64,000 nucleotides of DNA from Sepiola atlantica. Lineage: Eukaryota > Mollusca > Cephalopoda > Sepiida > Sepiolidae. Numbering within the stretch: position 1 is the first letter of the stretch; the number at the start of each line of letters is the position of its first letter. The stretch spans positions 2,852,001 through 2,916,000 of the forward strand of contig CAUVYP010001208.1 in NCBI GenBank assembly GCA_963556195.1, given 5' to 3'. Below, in pieces: positions 24,066-36,341 of this stretch. Below the pieces are notes generated by a model. The model was not told the origin of the DNA and searched no databases. It saw only the letters and a program-made list of their open reading frames with translations. Made by a program: the position numbers and the translations under genes.

Positions 24066-25739
24066 TTAGCGCGTTTTAAAGTTGATATCGCTTTTGTTTA
24101 TAACTTCCATATTTATTCGAATTGTGCAACGAAACTTTGCAGACAGTCGCGGAGACACATGTTCTACTGAAGTACCAAGTCTCAGAAGTGCAGCTCTTGT
24201 ACTGCCGGAGCTATGTCGATACAAACCGAATACGCAAAACATCAACAAAATTTAGCGCGTTTTAAAGTTGATATCGCTTTTGTTTATAACTTCCACATTT
24301 ATTCGAATTGTGCAACGAAATTTTGCACAGATTAGCGGAGGCACATTTTCTACTGAAGTACCAAGTTTCAGAAGTGCAGCTCTTGTACTGCCGGAGATAT
24401 GTCGATACAAACTGAATACGCAAAACATCAACAAAATTTAGCGCGTTTTAAAGTTGATATCGCTTTTGTTTATAACTTCAACATTTATTCGAATTGTGCA
24501 ACGAAATTTTGCACAGATTAGCGGAGGCACATTTTCTACTGAAGTACCAAGTTTCAGAAGTGCAGCTCTTGTACTGCCGGAGATATGTCGATACAAACTG
24601 AATACGCAAACTATCAACAAAATTTAGTGCGATTTAAAGTTGATATCGCTTTTGTTTATAACTTCACCATTCTTTAGAATTGTGCAACGAAACTTTGCAG
24701 AGATAAGCGGAGTCACATGCTCTACTGAAGTACCAAGTTTCAGAAGTGCAGCTCTTTTACTGCCGGAGATATGTCGATACAAACTGAATACGCAAAACAT
24801 CAACAAAATTTAGCGCGTTTTAAAGTTGATATCGCTTTTGTTTATAACTTCCACATTTATTCGAATTGTGCAACGAAACTTTGCACAGATTAGCGGAGTC
24901 ACATGTTCTACTGAAGTACCAAGTTTCAGAAGTGCAGTTCTTGTACTGCCGGAGATATGTCGATAAAAACTGAATACGCAAACTATCAACAAAATTTAGT
25001 GCGATTTAAAGTTGATATCGCTTTTGTTTATAACTTCACCATTCTTTAGAATTGTGCAACGAAACTTTGCAGAGATAAGCGGAGTCACATGCTCTACTGA
25101 AGTACCAAGTTTCAGAAGTGCAGCTCTTTTACTGCCGGAGATATGTCGATACAAACTGAATACGCAAAACATCGACAAAATTTAGCGCGTTTTAAAGTTG
25201 ATATCGCTTTTGTTTATAACTTCCACATTTATTCGAATTGTGCAACGAAATTCTGCACAGATTAGCGTAGTCACATGTTCTACTGAAGTACCAAGTTTCA
25301 GAAGTGCAGCTCTTGTACTGCCGGAGATATGTCGATACAAACTGAATACGCAAAACATCAACAAAATTTAGCGCGTTTTAAAGTTGATATCGCTTTTGTT
25401 TATAACTTCCACATTTATTCGAATTGTGCAACGAAACTTTGCAGACCGTCGCGGAGACACACGTTCTACTGAAGTACCAAGTTTCAGAAGTGCAGCTCTT
25501 GTACTGCCGGAGATATGTCGATACAAACTGAATACGCAAAACATCAACAAAATTTAGCGCGTTTTAAAGTTGATATCGCTTTTGTTTATAACTTCCACAT
25601 TTATTCGAATTGTGCAACGAAACTTTGTAGACAGTCGCGGATAGGCCTTTTCTACTGAGGTACCAAGTTTCAGAAGTGCAGCTCTTGTACTGCCGGAGAT
25701 ATGTCGATACAAACTGAATACGCAAAACATCAACAAAAT
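24066..25739. repeat. 9-mer HOR, 1674 bp
   Basis: Full G-A-A2-B2-C2-B-I-D-F. Private changes are TTCCATATTT and GAGCTATGTC in G (24066). A2 (24438) has ACTTCAACATTT as in the 19.6 and 21.3 kb units. C2 (24810) has GCAGTTCTTG. B (24996) lacks the B-typical g123t. Confidence 0.94.
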
Positions 25740-27227
25740 TTAGCGCGTTTTAAAGTTGATATCGCTTTTGTTTATAACTTCCACATTTATTCGAATTGTG
25801 CAACGAAACTTTGCAGACAGTCGCGGAGACACATGTTCTACTGAAGTACCAAGTCTCAGAAGTGCAGCTCTTGTACTGCCGGAGATATGTCGATACAAAC
25901 CGAATACGCAAAACATCAACAAAATTTAGCGCGTTTTAAAGTTGATATCGCTTTTGTTTATAACTTCCACATTTATTCGAATTGTGCAACGAAACTTTGC
26001 ACAGATTAGCGGAGGCACATTTTCTACTGAAGTACCAAGTTTAAGAAGTGCAGCTCTTGTACTGCCGGAGATATGTCGATACAAACTGAATACGCAAACT
26101 ATCAACAAAATTTAGTGCGATTTAAAGTTGATATCGCTTTTGTTTATAACTTCACCATTCTTTAGAATTGTGCAACGAAACTTTGCAGAGATAAGCGGAG
26201 TCACATGCTCTACTGAAGTACCAAGTTTCAGAAGTGCAGCTCTTTTACTGCCGGAGATATGTCGATACAAACTGAATACGCAAAACATCAACAAAATTTA
26301 GCGCGTTTTAAAGTTGATATCGCTTTTGTTTATAACTTCCACATTTATTCGAATTGTGCAACGAAACTTTGCACAGATTAGCGGAGTCACATGTTCTACT
26401 GAAGTACCAAGTTTCAGAAGTGCAGCTCTTGTACTGCCGGAGATATGTCGATAAAAACTGAATACGCAAACTATCAACAAAATTTAGTGCGATTTAAAGT
26501 TGATATCGCTTTTGTTTATAACAACACCATTCTTTAGAATTGTGCAACGAAACTTTGCAGAGATAAGCGGAGTCACATGCTCTACTGAAGTACCAAGTTT
26601 CAGAATTGCAGCTCTTTTACTGCCGGAGATATGTCGATACAAACTGAATACGCAAAACATCGACAAAATTTAGCGCGTTTTAAAGTTGATATCGCTTTTG
26701 TTTATAACTTCCACATTTATTCGAATTGTGCAACGAAATTCTGCACAGATTAGCGTAGTCACATGTTCTACTGAAGTACCACGTTTCAGAAGTGCAGCTC
26801 TTGTACTGCCGGAGATATGTCGATATAAATTGAATACGCAAAACATCAACAAAATTTAGCGCGTTTTAAAGTTGATATCGCTTTTGTTTATAACTTCCAC
26901 ATTTATTCGAATTGTGCAACGAAACTTTGCAGACCGTCGCGGAGACACACGTTCTACTGAAGTACCAAGTTTCAGAAGTGCAGCTCTTGTACTGCCGGAG
27001 ATATGTCGATACAAACTGAATACGCAAAACATCAACAAAATTTAGCGCGTTTTAAAGTTGATATCGCTTTTGTTTATAACTTCCACATTTATTCGAATTG
27101 TGCAACGAAACTTTGTAGACAGTCGCGGATAGGCCTTTTCTACTGAGGTACCAAGTTTCAGAAGTGCAGCTCTTGTACTGCCGGAGATATGTCGATACAA
27201 ACTGAATACGCAAAACATCAACAAAAT
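25740..27227. repeat. 9-mer HOR, 8-monomer variant (1488 bp)
   Basis: Order G-A2-B2-C2-B-I-D-F, the same composition as 22578-24065 and offset from it by 3162 bp. It shares TTTAAGAAG (25926) and the ACCACGTTTC and GATATAAATTG pair in I (26670). B (26484) has AACAACACC, one further change on the AACTACACC seen at 23322. Confidence 0.93.
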
Positions 27228-28343
27228 TTAGCGCGTTTTAAAGTTGATATCGCTTTTGTTTATAACTTCCACATTTATTCGAATTGTGCAACGAAACTTT
27301 GCAGACAGTCGCGGAGACACATGTTCTACTGAAGTACCAAGTCTCAGAAGTGCAGCTCTTGTACTGCCGGAGATATGTCGATACAAACCGAATACGCAAA
27401 ACATCAACAAAATTTAGCGCGTTTTAAAGTTGATATCGCTTTTGTTTATAACTTCCACATTTATTCGAATTGTGCAACGAAATTTTGCACAGATTAGCGG
27501 AGGCACATTTTCTACTGAAGTACCAAGTTTCAGAAGTGCAGCTCTTGTACTGCCGGAGATATGTCGATACAAACTGAATACGCAAACTATCAACAAAATT
27601 TAGTGCGATTTAAAGTTGATATCGCTTTTGTTTATAACTTCACCATTCTTTAGAATTGTGCAACGAAACTTTGCAGAGATAAGCGGAGTCACATGCTCTA
27701 CTGAAGTACCAAGTTTCAGAAGTGCAGCTCTTTTACTGCCGGAGATATGTCGATACAAACTGAATACGCAAAACATCAACAAAATTTAGCGCGTTTTAAA
27801 GTTGATATCGCTTTTGTTTATAACTTCCACATTTATTCGAATTGTGCAACGAAACTTTGCACAGATTAGCGGAGTCACATGTTCTACTGAAGTCCCAAGT
27901 TTCAGAAGTGCAGCTCTTGTACTGCCGGAGATATGTCGATACAAACTGAATACGCAAAACATCAACAAAATTTAGCGCGTTTTAAAGTTGATATCGCTTT
28001 TGTTTATAACTTCCACATTTATTCGAATTGTGCAACGAAACTTTGCAGACCGTCGCGGAGACACACGTTCTACTGAAGTACCCAGTTTCAGAAGTGCAGC
28101 TTATGTACTGCCGGAGATATGTCGATACAAACTGAATACGCAAAACATCAACAAAATTTAGCGCGTTTTAAAGTTGATATCGCTTTTGTTTATAACTTCC
28201 ACATTTATTCGAATTGTGCAACGAAACTTTGTAGACAGTCGCGGATAGGCCTTTTCTACTGAGGTACCAAGTTTCAGAAGTGCAGCTCTTGTACTGCCGG
28301 AGATATGTCGATACAAACTGAATACGCAAAACATCAACAAAAT
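27228..28343. repeat. 9-mer HOR, 6-monomer variant (1116 bp)
   Basis: Order G-A2-B2-C-D-F from 27228. C2-B-I is replaced by a single C (27786). D at 27972 combines the D variable window with GTACCCAG and GCAGCTTATG, the latter otherwise seen only in F at 12348 and 14394, so it looks recombinant. Confidence 0.88.
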
Positions 28344-29645
28344 TTAGCGCGTTTTAAAGTTTATATCGCTTTTGTTTATAACTTCCACATTTATTCGAAT
28401 TGTGCAACGAAACTTTGCAGACAGTCGCGGAGACACATGTTCTACTGAAGTACCAAGTTTCAGAAGTGCAGCTCTTGTACTGCCGGAGATATGTCGATAC
28501 AAACCGAATACGCAAAACATCAACAAAATTTAGCGCGTTTTAAAGTTGATATCGCTTTTGTTTATAACTTCCACATTTATTCGAATTGTGCAACGAAACT
28601 TTGCACAGATTAGCTGAGTCAAATGTTCTACGGAAGTACATAGTTTCAGAAGTGCAGCTCTTGTACTGCCGGAGATATGTCGATACAAACTGAATACGCA
28701 AAACATCAACAAAATTTAGCGCGTTTTAAAGTTGATATCGCTTTTGTTTATAACTTCCACATTTATTCGAATTGTGCAGCGAAATTTTGCACAGATTAGC
28801 GGAGGCACATTTTCTACTGAAGTACCAAGTTTCAGAAGTGCAGCTCTTGTACTGCCGGATATATGTCGATACAAACCGAATACGCAAAACATCAACAAAA
28901 TTTAGTGCGATTTAAAGTTGATATCGCTTTTGTTTATAACTTCACCATTCTTTAGAATTGTGCAACGAAACTTTGCAGAGATAAGCGGAGTCACATGCTC
29001 TACTGAAGTACCAAGTTTCAGAATTGCAGCTCTTGTACTGCCGGAGATATGTCGATACAAACTGAATACGCAAAACATCGACAAAATTTAGCGCGTTTTA
29101 AAGTTGATATCGCTTTTGTTTATAACTTCCACATTTATTCGAATTGTGCAACGAAACTTTGCACAGATTAGCGAAGTCACATGTTCTACTGAAGTACCAA
29201 GTTTCAGAAGTGCAGCTCTTGTACTGCCGGAGATATGTCGATACAAACTGAATACGCAAAACATCAACAAAATTTAGCGCGTTTTAAAGTTGATATCGCT
29301 TTTGTTTATAACTTCCACATTTATTCGAATTCTGACACGAAACTTTGCACAGATTAGCGGAGTCACATTTTCTACTGAAGTACCCAGTTTCAGAAGTGCA
29401 GCTCTTGTACTGCCGGAGATATGTCGATACAAACTGAATACGCAAAACATCAACAAAATTTAGCGCGTGTTAAAGTTACTATCGCTTTTGTTTATAACTT
29501 CCACATTTATTCGAATTGTGCAACGAAACTTTGTAGACAGTCGCGGATAGGCCTTTTCTACTGAGGTACCAAGGTTCAGAAGTGCAGCTCTTGTACTGCC
29601 GGAGATATGTCGATACAAACTGAATACGCAAAACATCAACAAAAT
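28344..29645. repeat. Island of 8-mer HOR type (G-H-A-B-C-E-F), 1302 bp
   Basis: Starts: 28344, 28530, 28716, 28902, 29088, 29274 and 29460. This is the left-block order with D missing. G has the g19t variant (GTTTATATCG) and B has CTTGTACTG, both markers of the left 8-mer block. E (29274) has a TCTGACACG change and F (29460) has GCGTGTTAAAG and AAGGTTCAG, related to F at 34854 and 41550. Confidence 0.9.
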
Positions 29646-30761
29646 TTAGCGCGTTTTAAAGTTGATATCGCTTTTGTTTATAACTTCCACATTTATTCGA
29701 ATTGTGCAACGAAACTTTGCACAGATTAGCGGAGTCAAATGTTCTACGGAAGTACCAAGTTTCAGAAGTGCAGCTCTTGTACTGCCGGAGATATGTCGAT
29801 ACAAACTGAATACGCAAAACATCAACAAAATTTAGCGCGTTTTAAAGTTGATATCGCTTTTGTTTATAACTTCCACATTTATTCGAATTGTGCAACGAAA
29901 CTTTGCACAGATTAGCGGAGTCACATGTTCTACTGAAGTACCAAGTTTCAGAAGTGCAGCTCTTGTACTGCCGGAGATATGTCGATAAAAACTGAATACG
30001 CAAACTATCAACAAAATTTAGTGCGATTTAAAGTTGATATCGCTTTTGTTTATAACTTCACCATTCTTTAGAATTGTGCAACGAAACTTTGCAGAGATAA
30101 GCGGAGTCACATGCTCTACTGAAGTACCAAGTTTCAGAATTGCAGCTCTTTTACTGCCGGAGATATGTCGATACAAACTGAATACGCAAAACATCGACAA
30201 AATTTAGCGCGTTTTAAAGTTGATATCGCTTTTGTTTATAACTTCCACATTTATTCGAATTGTGCAACGAAATTCTGCAGAGATTAGCGGAGTCACATGT
30301 TCTACTGAAGTACCAAGTTTCAGAAGTGCAGCTCTTGTACTGCCGGAGATATGTCGATACAAACTGAATACGCAAAACATCAACAAAATTTAGCGCGTTT
30401 TAAAGTTGATATCGCTTTTGTTTATAACTTCCACATTTATTCGAATTGTGCAACGAAACTTTGCAGACCGTCGCGGAGACACACGTTCTACTGAAGTACC
30501 AAGTTTCAGAAGTGCAGCTCTTGTACTGCCGGAGATATGTCGATACAAACTGAATACGCAAAACATCAACAAAATTTAGCGCGTTTTAAAGTTGATATCG
30601 CTTTTGTTTATAACTTCCACATTTATTCGAATTGTGCAACGAAACTTTGTAGACAGTCGCGGATAGGCCTTTTTTACTGAGGTACTAAGTTTAAGAAGTG
30701 CAGCTCTTGTACTGCCGGAGATATGTCGATACAAACTGAATACGCAAAACATCAACAAAAT
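29646..30761. repeat. 6-monomer unit H-C2-B-I-D-F (1116 bp)
   Basis: Starts: 29646, 29832, 30018, 30204, 30390 and 30576. It is the H-C2-B-I-D-F run also present at 35226-36341 and 41922-43037, here lacking the leading G. F (30576) has TTTTTACTGAGGTACTAAG and TTTAAGAAG. I (30204) has CTGCAGAG. Confidence 0.9.
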
Positions 30762-32807
30762 TTAGCGCGTTTTAAAGTTGATATCGCTTTTGTTTATAAC
30801 TTCCACATTTATTCGAATTGTGCAACGAAACTTTGCAGACAGTCGCGGAGACACATGTTCTACTGAAGTACCAAGTCTCAGAAGTGCAGCTCTTGTACTG
30901 CCGGAGATATGTCGATACAAACCGAATACGCAAAACATCAACAAAATTTAGCGCGTTTTAAAGTTGATATCGCTTTTGTTTATAACTTCCACATTTATTC
31001 GAATTGTGCAACGAAATTTTGCACAGATTAGCGGAGGCACATTTTCTACTGAAGTACCAAGTTTCAGAAGTGCAGCTCTTGTACTGCCGGAGATATGTCG
31101 ATACAAACTGAATACGCAAAACATCAACAAAATTTAGCGCGTTTTAAAGTTGATATCGCTTTTGTTTATAACTTCCACATTTATTCGAATTGTGCAACGA
31201 AATTTTGCACAGATTAGCGGAGGCACATTTTCGACTGAAGTACCAAGTTTCAGAAGTGCAGCTCTTGTACTGCCGGAGATATGTCGATACAAACTGAATA
31301 CGCAAACTATCAACAAAATTTAGTGCGATTTAAAGTTGATATCGCTTTTGTATATAACTTCACCATTCTTTAGAATTGTGCAACGAAACTTTGCAGAGAT
31401 AAGCGGAGTCACATGCTCTACTGAAGTACCAAGTTTCAGAAGTGCAGCTCTTTTACTGCCGGAGATATGTCGATACAAACTGAATACGCAAAACATCAAC
31501 AAAATTTAGCGCGTTTTAAAGTTGATATCGCTTTTGTTTATAACTTCCACATTTATTCGAATTGTGCAACGAAACTTTGCACAGATTAGCGGAGTCACAT
31601 GTTCTACTGAAGTACCAAGTTTCAGAAGTGCAGCTGTTGAACTGCCGGAGATATGTCGATAAAAACTGAATACGCAAACTATCAACAAAATTTAGTGCGA
31701 TTTAAAGTTGATATCGCTTTTGTTTATAACTTCACCATTCTTTAGAATTGTGCAACGAAACTTTGCAGAGATAAGCGGAGTCACATGCTCTACTGAAGTA
31801 CCAAGTTTCAGAAGTGCAGCTCTTTTACTGCCGGAGATATGTCGATACAAACTGAATACGCAAAACATCAACAAAATTTAGCGCGTTTTAAAGTTGATAT
31901 CGCTTTTGGTTATAACTTCCACATTTATTCGAATTGTGCAACGAAACTTTGCACAGATTAGCGGAGTCACATGTTCTACTGAAGTACCAAGTTTCAGAAG
32001 TGCAGCTCTTGTACTGCCGGAGATATGTCGATACAAACTGAATACGCAAACTATCAACAAAATTTAGTGCGATTTAAAGTAGATATCGCTTTTGTTTATA
32101 ACTTCACCATTCTTTAGAATTGTGCAACGAAACTTTGCAGAGATAAGCGGAGTCACATGCTCTACTGAAGTACCAAGTTTCAGAATTGCAGCTCTTTTAC
32201 TGCCGGAGATATGTCGATACAAACTGAATACGCAAAACATCGACAAAATTTAGCGCGTTTTAAAGTTGATATCGCTTTAGTTTATAACTTCCACATTTAT
32301 TCGAATTGTGCAACGAAACTTTGCACAGATTAGCGGAATCACATGTTCTACTGAAGTACCAAGTTTCAGAAGTGCAGCTCTTGTACTGCCGGAGATATGT
32401 CGATACAAACTGAATACGCAAAACATCAACAAAATTTAGCGCGTTTTAAAGTTGATATCGCTTTTGTTTATAACTTCCACATTTATTCGAATTGTGCAAC
32501 GAAACTTTGCAGACCGTCGCGGAGACACACGTTCTACTGAAGTACCAAGTTTCAGAAGTGCATCTCTTGTACTGCCGGAGATATGTCGATACAAACTGAA
32601 TACGCAAAACATCAACAAAATTTAGCGCGTTTTAAAGTTGATATCGCTTTTGTTTATAACTTCCACATTTATTCGAATTGTGCAACGAAACTTTGTAGAC
32701 AGTCGCGGATAGGCCTTTTCTACTGAGGTACCAAGTTTCAGAAGTGCAGCTCTTGTACTGCCGGAGATATGTCGATACAAACTGAATACGCAAAACATCA
32801 ACAAAAT
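30762..32807. repeat. 11-monomer expanded unit (2046 bp)
   Basis: Order G-A-A2-B2-C2-B2-C2-B-C-D-F from 30762. The B2-C2 pair is doubled (31320/31506 and 31692/31878). C at 32250 has CTTTAGTTTATAAC and CGGAATCAC; it starts a segment duplicated at 38388. Confidence 0.92.
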
Positions 32808-33737
32808 TTAGCGCGTTTTAAAGTTGATATCGCTTTTGTTTATAACTTCCACATTTATTCGAATTGTGCAACTAAACTTTGCAGACAGTCGCGGAGACAC
32901 ATGTTCTACTGAAGTACCAAGTCTCAGAAGTGCAGCTCTTGTACTGCCGGAGATATGTCGATACAAACCGAATACGCAAAACATCAACAAAATTTAGCTC
33001 GTTTTAAAGTTGATATCGCTTTTGTTTATAACTTCCACATTTATTCGAATTGTGCAACGAAATTTTGCACAGATTAGCGGAGGCACATTTTCTACTGAAG
33101 TACCAAGTTTCAGAAGTGCAGCTCTTGTACTGCCGGAGATATGTCGATACAAACTGAATACGCAAACTATCAACAAAATTTAGTGCGATTTAAAGTTGAT
33201 ATCGCTTTTGTTTATAACTTCACCATTCTTTAGAATTGTGCAACGAAACTTTGCAGAGATAAGCGGAGTCACATGCTCTACTGAAGTACCAAGTTTCAGA
33301 AGTGCAGCTCTTTTACTGCCGGAGATATGTCGATACAAACTGAATACGCAAAACATCAACAAAATTTAGCGCGTTTTAAAGTTGATATCGCTTTTGTTTA
33401 TAACTTCCACATTTATTCGAATTGTGCAACGAAACTTTGCACAGATTAGCGGAGTCACATGTTCTACTGAAGTACCAAGTTTCAGAAGTGCAGCTCTTGT
33501 ACTGCCGGAGATATGTCGATACAAACTGAATACGCAAAACATCAACAAAATTTAGCGCGTTTTAAAGTTGATATCGCTTTTGTTTATAACTTCCACATTT
33601 ATTCGAATTGTGCAACGAAACTTTGTAGACAGTCGCGGATAGGCCTTTTCTACTGAGGTACCAAGTTTCAGAAGTGCAGCTCTTGTACTGCCGGAGATAT
33701 GTCGATACAAACTGAATACGCAAAACATCAACAAAAT
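32808..33737. repeat. 5-monomer unit G-A2-B2-C-F (930 bp)
   Basis: Starts: 32808, 32994, 33180, 33366 and 33552. G has CAACTAAAC and A2 begins TTAGCTCG; both recur at 38946 and 39132. D and E, present between C and F in the partner at 39690-40061, are absent. Confidence 0.92.
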
Positions 33738-35039
33738 TTAGCGCGTTTTAAAGTTTATATCGCTTTTGTTTATAACTTCCACATTTATTCGAATTGTGCA
33801 ACGAAACTTTGCAGACAGTCGCGGAGACACATGTTCTACTGAAGTACCAAGTTTCAGAAGTGCAGCTCTTGTACTGCCGGAGATATGTCGATACAAACCG
33901 AATACGCAAAACATCAACAAAATTTAGCGCGTTTTAAAGTTGATATCGCTTTTGTTTATAACTTCCACATTTATTCGAATTGTGCAACGAAACTTTGCAC
34001 AGATAAGCTGAGTCAAATGTTCTACGGAAGTACCAAGTTTCAGAAGTGCAGCTCTTGTACTGCCGGAGATATGTCGATACAAACTGAATACGCAAAACAT
34101 CAACAAAATTTAGCGCGTTTTAAAGTTGATATCGCTTTTGTTTATAACTTCCACATTTATTCGAATTGTGCAACGAAATTTTGCACAGATTAGCGGAGGC
34201 ACATTTTCTACTGAAGTACCAAGTTTCAGAAGTGCAGCTCTTGTACTGCCGGAGATATGTCGATACAAACCGAATACGCAAAACATCAACAAAATTTAGT
34301 GCGATTTAAAGTTGATATCGCTTTTGTTTATAACTTCACCATTCTTTAGAATTGTGCAACGAAACTTTGCAGAGATTAGCGGAGTCACATGCTCTACTGA
34401 AGTACCAAGTTTCAGAATTGCAGCTCTTGTACTGCCGGAGATATGTCGATACAAACTGAATACGCAAAACATCGACAAAATTTAGCGCGTTTTAAAGTTG
34501 ATATCGCTTTTGTTTATAACTTCCACATTTATTCGAATTGTGCAACGAAACTTTGCACAGATTAGCGGAGTCACATGTTCTACTGAAGTACCAAGTTTCA
34601 GAAGTGCAGCTCTTGTACTGCCGGAGATATGTCGATACAAACTGAATACGCAAAACATCAACAAAATTTAGCGCGTTTTAAAGTTGATATCGCTTTTGTT
34701 TATAACTTCCACATTTATTCGAATTGTGCAACGAAACTTTGCAGACCGTCGCGGAGACACACGTTCTACTGAAGTACCAAGTTTCAGAAGTTCAGCTCTT
34801 GTACTGCCGGAGATATGTCGATACAAACTGAATACGCAAAACATCAACAAAATTTAGCGCGTGTTAAAGTTGATATCGCTTTTGTTTATAACTTCCACAT
34901 TTATTCGAATTGTGCAACGAAACTTTGTAGACAGTCGCGGATAGGCCTTTTCTACTGAGGTACCAAGGTTCAGAAGTGCAGCTCTTGTACTGCCGGAGAT
35001 ATGTCGATACAAACTGAATACGCAAAACATCAACAAAAT
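33738..35039. repeat. Island of 8-mer HOR type (G-H-A-B-C-D-F), 1302 bp
   Basis: Left-block order with E missing. G has GTTTATATCG; H (33924) has CAGATAAGCTGAGTC. D (34668) has GTTCAGCTC; F (34854) has GCGTGTTAAAG and AAGGTTCAG. The close partner is 40248-41735. Confidence 0.92.
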
Positions 35040-36341
35040 TTAGCGCGTTTTAAAGTTGATATCGCATTTGTTTATAACTTCCACATTTATTCGAATTGTG
35101 CAACGAAACTTTGCAGACAGTCGCGGAGACACATGTTCTACTGAAGTACCAAGTTTCAGAAGTGCAGCTCTTGTACTGCCGGAGATATGTCGATACAAAC
35201 CGAATACGCAAAACATCAACAAAATTTAGCGCGTTTTAAAGTTGATATCGCTTTTGTTGATAACTTCCACATTTATTCGAATTGTGCAACGAAACTTTGC
35301 ACAGATTAGCGGAGTCAAATGTTCTACGGAAGTACCAAGTTTCAGAAGTGCAGCTCTTGTACTGCCGGAGATATGTCGATACAAACTGAATACGCAAAAC
35401 ATCAACAAAATTTAGCGCGTTTTAAAGTTGATATCGCTTTTGTTTATAACTTCCACATTTATTCGAATTGTGCAACGAAACTTTGCACAGATTAGCGGAG
35501 TCACATGTTCTACTGAAGTACCAAGTTTCAGAAGTGCAGCTCTTGTACTGCCGGAGATATGTCGATAAAAACTGAATACGCAAACTATCAACAAAATTTA
35601 GTGCGATTTAAAGTTGATATCGCTTTTGTTTATAACTTCACCATTCTTTAGAATTGTGCAACGAAACTTTGCAGAGATAAGCGGAGTCACATGCTCTACT
35701 GAAGTACCAAGTTTCAGAATTGCAGCTCTTTTACTGCCGGAGATATGTCGATACAAACTGAATACGCAAAACATCGACAAAATTTAGCGCGTTTTAAAGT
35801 TGATATCGCTTTTGTTTATAACTTCCACATTTATTCGAATTGTGCAACGAAATTCTGCACAGATTAGCGGAGTCACATGTTCTACTGAAGTACCAAGTTT
35901 CAGAAGTGCAGCTCTTGTACTGCCGGAGATATGTCGATACAAACTGAATACGCAAAACATCAACAAAATTTAGCGCGTTTTAAAGTTGATATCGCTTTTG
36001 TTTATAACTTCCACATTTATTCGAATTGTGCAACGAAACTTTGCAGACCGTCGCGGAGACACACGTTCTACTGAAGTACCAAGTTTCAGAAGTGCAGCTC
36101 TTGTACTGCCGGAGATATGTCGATACAAACTGAATACGCAAAACATCAACAAAATTTAGCGCGTTTTAAAGTTGATATCGCTTTTGTTTATAACTTCCAC
36201 ATTTATTCGAATTGTGCAACGAAACTTTGTAGACAGTCGCGGATAGGCCTTTTCTACTGAGGTACCAAGTTTAAGAAGTGCAGCTCTTGTACTGCCGGAG
36301 ATATGTCGATACAAACTGAATACGCAAAACATCGACAAAAT
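35040..36341. repeat. 7-monomer unit G-H-C2-B-I-D-F (1302 bp)
   Basis: Starts: 35040, 35226, 35412, 35598, 35784, 35970 and 36156. H has GTTGATAAC, shared with 41922. F ends CATCGAC, normally a B-type ending, as at 37830 and 42852. Confidence 0.92.
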
